DNA of 64,000 nt from Chryseobacterium sp. ERMR1:04 (lineage in GTDB: Bacteria; Bacteroidota; Bacteroidia; Flavobacteriales; Weeksellaceae): assembly GCF_001297705.1 (NCBI RefSeq), contig NZ_LIRF01000008.1:868001-932000 (forward strand). Direction: 5' to 3'. Shown here piece by piece: positions 60,492 to 64,000 of this stretch. Both the position numbers and the translations under genes were made by a program. The notes under the pieces are model-generated. The model searched no databases. It was given only the letters and a program-made list of their open reading frames with translations, and was not told the origin of the DNA. Numbering within the stretch: the stretch's first letter is position 1; the number at the start of each line of letters is the position of its first letter.

Positions 60492-61244
60492 ATGCAGTTT
60501 CAAGGGCAAATTTTAAAGATGACGAGTTATGATGCTCAGCCAATTCAGTATTATCTTAACCTTTCGGGTGATCTTATTCACATGAATGAATTGTTTGGAA
60601 AAGAATTGACGATAAAGCATACCGGCTTTCAATGTGTGAATTGTGGAAAAAATAAGCCTATTTATAGAATGGGATTTTGTAAAAGCTGCTTTTTTGAAAG
60701 TCCTTATGCAAGTGATACGATTATCCGTCCGGAGCTTTCTACCGCACATCTTGGGGTTGCAGAGCGAGATCTGGAAGTGGAAAAACAAATTCAACTTCAG
60801 CCGCACACCGTGTATTTGGCTTATACAGGAGATGTGAAAGTGGGGGTCACGAGAAGTTCACAAATTCCTACACGATGGATTGACCAAGGAGCAACTTTCG
60901 CGTTACCGATTGCCAGAACAGAAAACAGATATGAGGCGGGAATGATAGAAGTTGCGCTGAAAGAGCATTTATCAGATAAAACAAATTGGAGAAAAATGCT
61001 GCAGGATGATTTTGAAGGAGAAATGGATCTTGTAGATTTTCAACAAAAAATAAAGCAATATTTTCCTGAAGATTTCCAAAAGTTCTATAGCGAAGGGGAA
61101 GGTGTATGGAAATTTGATTATCCGTATGAAAAACCGGAAAAAGTAAACTCATTCACTTTAGACAAAAAACCTGAGTTTACAGGAAAGTTAGTTGGAATTA
61201 AAGGACAATATTTAAGTTTCGAAGGAGGAGATTTATTAATGTAA
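60492..61244 (+). CDS. DUF2797 domain-containing zinc-ribbon protein
   Basis: This 250-residue cytoplasmic protein has four cysteines in a ribbon-like arrangement (CVNCGKNKPIYRMGFCKSCF, about 48-67), followed by SPYASDTIIRPELSTAHLG, then VYLAYTGDVKVGVTRSSQIPTRWIDQGATFALPIARTENRYEAG. The latter region resembles GIY-YIG-like folds (VYLAYTG...KVGVTR). The whole pattern is DUF2797, of unknown function. It is divergent from the epimerase gene across an 88-bp gap. Confidence 0.88.
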   Translation: MQFQGQILKMTSYDAQPIQYYLNLSGDLIHMNELFGKELTIKHTGFQCVNCGKNKPIYRMGFCKSCFFESPYASDTIIRPELSTAHLGVAERDLEVEKQIQLQPHTVYLAYTGDVKVGVTRSSQIPTRWIDQGATFALPIARTENRYEAGMIEVALKEHLSDKTNWRKMLQDDFEGEMDLVDFQQKIKQYFPEDFQKFYSEGEGVWKFDYPYEKPEKVNSFTLDKKPEFTGKLVGIKGQYLSFEGGDLLM

Positions 61245-61325
61245 GAGGACATGAAGGATATGTGATTGATTTAGGTGTAAAAAATTAATCTTATATTTAA
61301 GATATAATTAAACCAAATCACAAAT

Positions 61326-63986
61326 ATGAACAAATGGGTTAAAAAGCTACTGATTGGCTTTGGGGTTTTGATGGTGATTTTCTTGTTGGGAAACTTCGGC
61401 TTAAATTTTTGGCTCAAAACCCAGCTGCCTAATTATATCAAGAATAATACAGATTATAAAGTTTCCTATAAGACATTTGATGTTGATTTGGGAACAGGAA
61501 ATATTGTTGCTGTCGGAATTTCTGTGAATAGCAAGAATCCTCAAAATATCAGTGTTTTGGGGCTGCAAGGAACGATTGATACATTAAAGATCAACCGTTT
61601 TGGAATTTACGATGCTATTTTTAATAAACAGATAAGTACTTCCGACATCGTATTGTCTGGGCCTAATTTGAATGTAATTCTTCCTAAGCCTGCAGATCTT
61701 AAAACAGCTAAAAAAAGAAATCCTTTGGCCTTTGAAAGTATCAGGATTAACAAAGGAAGCTTCAATGTTTTTAAGTATACAAAACAGAAACTTTTATCGG
61801 TTCAAAAACTCGATTTGTACGTTGAAAATCTACAGATGACGGAAGAATCTGTAGGAGATCAGTTACCTGTTACTTTTGATAAATATGATGTTAAAGGAAA
61901 GAACTTCTTTTTCCGGCCAGATACTGTGTATGCTTTAACAATAAGCCAGATAACGACAGTTAATGGGCAAATGTCTGTAGATAATTTTCGGGTGATTCCT
62001 TTGTTGAGCTTTAATCAGTTTACGAGATTTTATCCAAAAAAGCCAAAATTATTTGAATTTTCGATTCGGAAAATGGCTTTTAAAGATATCGTTCTGGTGA
62101 AGAATAAAATCTCTTTAAGCAATGCCAATTTTGAAAATCCTAACCTGACCGTTTATAATACCAATGCCGTTGCTAAGAAATCTGAAAAGCCTTTGAATTA
62201 TGAAGTCAATTTAGGTCAGATTAAAATAACAAATGCAGCGGTTCAGGTTCTGAAGGCTGATGGGAATCAACTTTTATGGGCGAAAAATTTTACGCTTAAT
62301 GTTGATCAATTAATATTTGATAAAGAAACAAGGGAGCAAGTAATCCCCGTTGGATACAAAAGCTTTCAGTTTTCAGGAAAAGACATTTTATATTCCAATC
62401 ATCAGAATTTTAGTGTTGGAAGTATTGCGCTGAATCCTAAAAGTGGGGAATTAAGAGATGTTTCTGTTACTCCAAACATATCAGATCCGGGTAGAAGATT
62501 GATGACTTTTAAAGCAAATCTTGCTGCTTTTAATATCAATACTTTACAATTTATAGATAAAAAGTTAAATCTTGATATTAAAGATGTGTTGGTGGATCAT
62601 GTAAATGGTACCATCAAAGAAGGCGAAATTAAAGCAAAGAAAACTCCGAAAGAAAATACGATAAACTCGATTGTAATTCGAAAAGTTTCTCTTAAAAATT
62701 CTAATATTACTTACGATAAAGGAAATCAGCCTCTGGTTTTTAACGATCTGAATGCGACTATTAATAATATTGAAGTGAAGCCTAAGCCCAATAATTTAGG
62801 GCATACTTTTAATGCTAAAGATTTTTTTTTAACGACCAAAAATTTTGCTTATCAAACGCAGTTCTATAGGATGAGCGTTGGACTTTTAAAGCTTAACAAA
62901 AATAAAGTTCAGATCAGTAATTTCGCGATGAAACCTCTGGTTTCGAGAGCTCAGTTTATCAAAATGATTCCTGTAGAAAGAGATTTGTATGATCTTAAAG
63001 CAAATCAAATTACAGCAGAAGGAAATTGGGATCTTTTTTCACAGAATAAAAGTATTAACGCATCAAATGTGGTGATTCAATCTGCAGATGCTAATATTTT
63101 CAGGAGTAAAATTCCTAACGATGATTTAAAAGAAAAGCCACTGTACTCTAAATTATTGCGATCGATTAAAATTCCGATGTATGTCTCTAATTTAGATCTT
63201 AAAAACTCCGTTCTAGTGTATGAAGAAGATACACCGGAGAGTACGGGACCAGGAAAGTTGATATTCGGTAATTTTAATATGAATGTTAAAAACCTGAATT
63301 CTTCCAAAATGAAAGGTAAGCCAACGAAGGTAGATATCAAGATCAATTGTTCATTTATGAATCTTGCTCCTTTGGCTGTAAATTGGGGATTTGATGTAGC
63401 CAATACAAATGATGTATTTACCATTTCTGGCCGTGCAGCAAATCTTCCTGCGAATGGAATTAACCCTTTTATCAAGCCTTATCTTCATGTTATGGCCACT
63501 TCGGGGACAATTCAGGAAATGCTTTTTAATTTTAAAGGAAATCCTAAAGGTTTGAGCGGAACTTTTAATTTAAAACATAAGGATTTAAAGATCGCAGTTT
63601 TAAATAAAGACAATCAGCAGAAAAAAGGGATTCTTACCGCGATTGCCAATTTGGTAGTGAAATCCAGTTCTGGAAGTCTTCCTGAAGATGTTACGGTAGA
63701 AAATGTTGAAAGAGACCCTACAAAATCTTTCTTTAATTTGTTTTGGAAAGGAATTGAGCAAGGGTTGAAGAAGACTTTGATCGGAATTAATGTTGATAAG
63801 ACAGAGAAAAAAGTAAAAAAGGCAGTTTCTTCTGTAAAAGAAATGAAGAAATCGGTAAAAGAATTGAAACAAAATATTAAATCAAATTCTAAAAAACCGG
63901 AACAAAAAGCTGAACAAGATCCTCAAGAAAAGAAAGGCTTTCTAAAGAATATATTCAAGAAAAAAGATAAACCCGAAACTGAATAA
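61326..63986 (+). CDS. Large AsmA-like (DUF748-type) membrane-anchored protein
   Basis: This 886-residue protein has an N-terminal membrane anchor (about 7-30, LLIGFGVLMVIFLLGNFGLNFW), followed by a long beta-rich region with repeated short strands and Asn-Ile motifs (SYKTFDVDLGTGNIVAVGISV; VKNLNSSKMKGKPTKVDIKINCSF), typical of AsmA/TamB/DUF748 repeat proteins that span the periplasm. The last about 60 residues are Lys-rich helices (EKKVKKAVSSVKEMKKSVKELKQNIK). A role in outer-membrane lipid transport or homeostasis is inferred from the fold style only. The stop codon lies in the loop of a terminator. Confidence 0.8.
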   Translation: MNKWVKKLLIGFGVLMVIFLLGNFGLNFWLKTQLPNYIKNNTDYKVSYKTFDVDLGTGNIVAVGISVNSKNPQNISVLGLQGTIDTLKINRFGIYDAIFNKQISTSDIVLSGPNLNVILPKPADLKTAKKRNPLAFESIRINKGSFNVFKYTKQKLLSVQKLDLYVENLQMTEESVGDQLPVTFDKYDVKGKNFFFRPDTVYALTISQITTVNGQMSVDNFRVIPLLSFNQFTRFYPKKPKLFEFSIRKMAFKDIVLVKNKISLSNANFENPNLTVYNTNAVAKKSEKPLNYEVNLGQIKITNAAVQVLKADGNQLLWAKNFTLNVDQLIFDKETREQVIPVGYKSFQFSGKDILYSNHQNFSVGSIALNPKSGELRDVSVTPNISDPGRRLMTFKANLAAFNINTLQFIDKKLNLDIKDVLVDHVNGTIKEGEIKAKKTPKENTINSIVIRKVSLKNSNITYDKGNQPLVFNDLNATINNIEVKPKPNNLGHTFNAKDFFLTTKNFAYQTQFYRMSVGLLKLNKNKVQISNFAMKPLVSRAQFIKMIPVERDLYDLKANQITAEGNWDLFSQNKSINASNVVIQSADANIFRSKIPNDDLKEKPLYSKLLRSIKIPMYVSNLDLKNSVLVYEEDTPESTGPGKLIFGNFNMNVKNLNSSKMKGKPTKVDIKINCSFMNLAPLAVNWGFDVANTNDVFTISGRAANLPANGINPFIKPYLHVMATSGTIQEMLFNFKGNPKGLSGTFNLKHKDLKIAVLNKDNQQKKGILTAIANLVVKSSSGSLPEDVTVENVERDPTKSFFNLFWKGIEQGLKKTLIGINVDKTEKKVKKAVSSVKEMKKSVKELKQNIKSNSKKPEQKAEQDPQEKKGFLKNIFKKKDKPETE

Positions 63987-63996
63987 TTTCGGGTTT
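63969..63996 (+). terminator. Terminator overlapping the end of the AsmA-like gene
   Basis: AAACCCGAAA (63969-63978) and TTTCGGGTTT (63987-63996) form a perfect 10-bp stem with an 8-nt loop that contains the TAA stop codon. The last codons therefore encode the left arm. Confidence 0.8.
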
Positions 63997-64000
63997 ATCT

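Noticed and set aside
1..64000. tRNA, rRNA, prophage or insertion-sequence genes
   Set aside because: I looked for cloverleaf-like segments, integrases and transposases and saw none. This was by eye and cannot exclude an unusual RNA gene.

Overview
The window is AT-rich, has no rRNA or tRNA gene that I could see, and reads as a chromosomal segment of a Flavobacteriia member, most likely Chryseobacterium or a close Weeksellaceae relative. The reasons are the complete Bacteroidetes-style division/cell-wall (dcw) operon, a SusC/SusD pair, several TonB-dependent receptors, a GH3-family protein, DUF2795 and DUF2797 proteins, TAnnTTTG-type promoter boxes and many short palindromic intergenic repeats. 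The genus is an inference from protein style, not from a search.

Layout. 1-7.2 kb (+): a Usp-like hypothetical, a DUF1275 membrane protein, mutL, a rhomboid protease, two tandem membrane-anchored EEP-family hydrolases and two small lipoproteins. 7.2-9.3 kb (-): a GH3 protein and a bacilliredoxin. 9.6-27 kb (-): the dcw operon, transcribed mraZ, rsmH, ftsL-like, ftsI, murE, mraY, murD, ftsW, murG, murC, a small unknown gene, ftsQ, ftsA, ftsZ, yqeY. It starts behind MraZ-type TGGGN repeats with 10-bp period. mraY is interrupted by a 105-bp in-frame partial duplication that carries two TGA stops. 27.2-29.1 kb (+): alpha/beta hydrolase, engB, GNAT. 29.2-31.4 kb (-): a compact five-gene operon (DUF4177-like, YidD-like, YegP-like, HsdR-N nuclease, small Cys-rich secreted protein). 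31.5-35.6 kb: an accessory signalling locus with a response regulator, a TPR lipoprotein histidine kinase, two paralogous 60-residue peptides and a divergent membrane protein. 35.7-44 kb: a metallophosphoesterase, a PI-PLC-like enzyme and SusC/SusD. 44-46 kb (-): msrA and a ROK kinase. 46.1-55.7 kb (-): an iron-uptake-like cluster of three TonB-dependent receptors and two PepSY membrane proteins. 55.8-64 kb: secA, DUF2795, a nucleotide-sugar epimerase, DUF2797 and a large AsmA-like protein.

The most novel-looking part is 29.2-35.6 kb. Two promoters on either side of the kinase/regulator genes carry the same oriented near-palindrome (TTACGGAWWCCCGTAA) at exactly the same distance from the -7 box. 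One drives the five-gene operon and the other drives the divergent membrane protein. The intergenic region in front of that membrane protein also holds helically phased TAGACA repeats and two interlocking inverted repeats. I propose, as inference, a small secreted-peptide/kinase/regulator circuit that controls both flanking units.

A second theme is the number of short palindromic or simple-sequence elements in gaps of otherwise tightly packed operons. In several cases they define or extend the apparent N-termini of essential genes.
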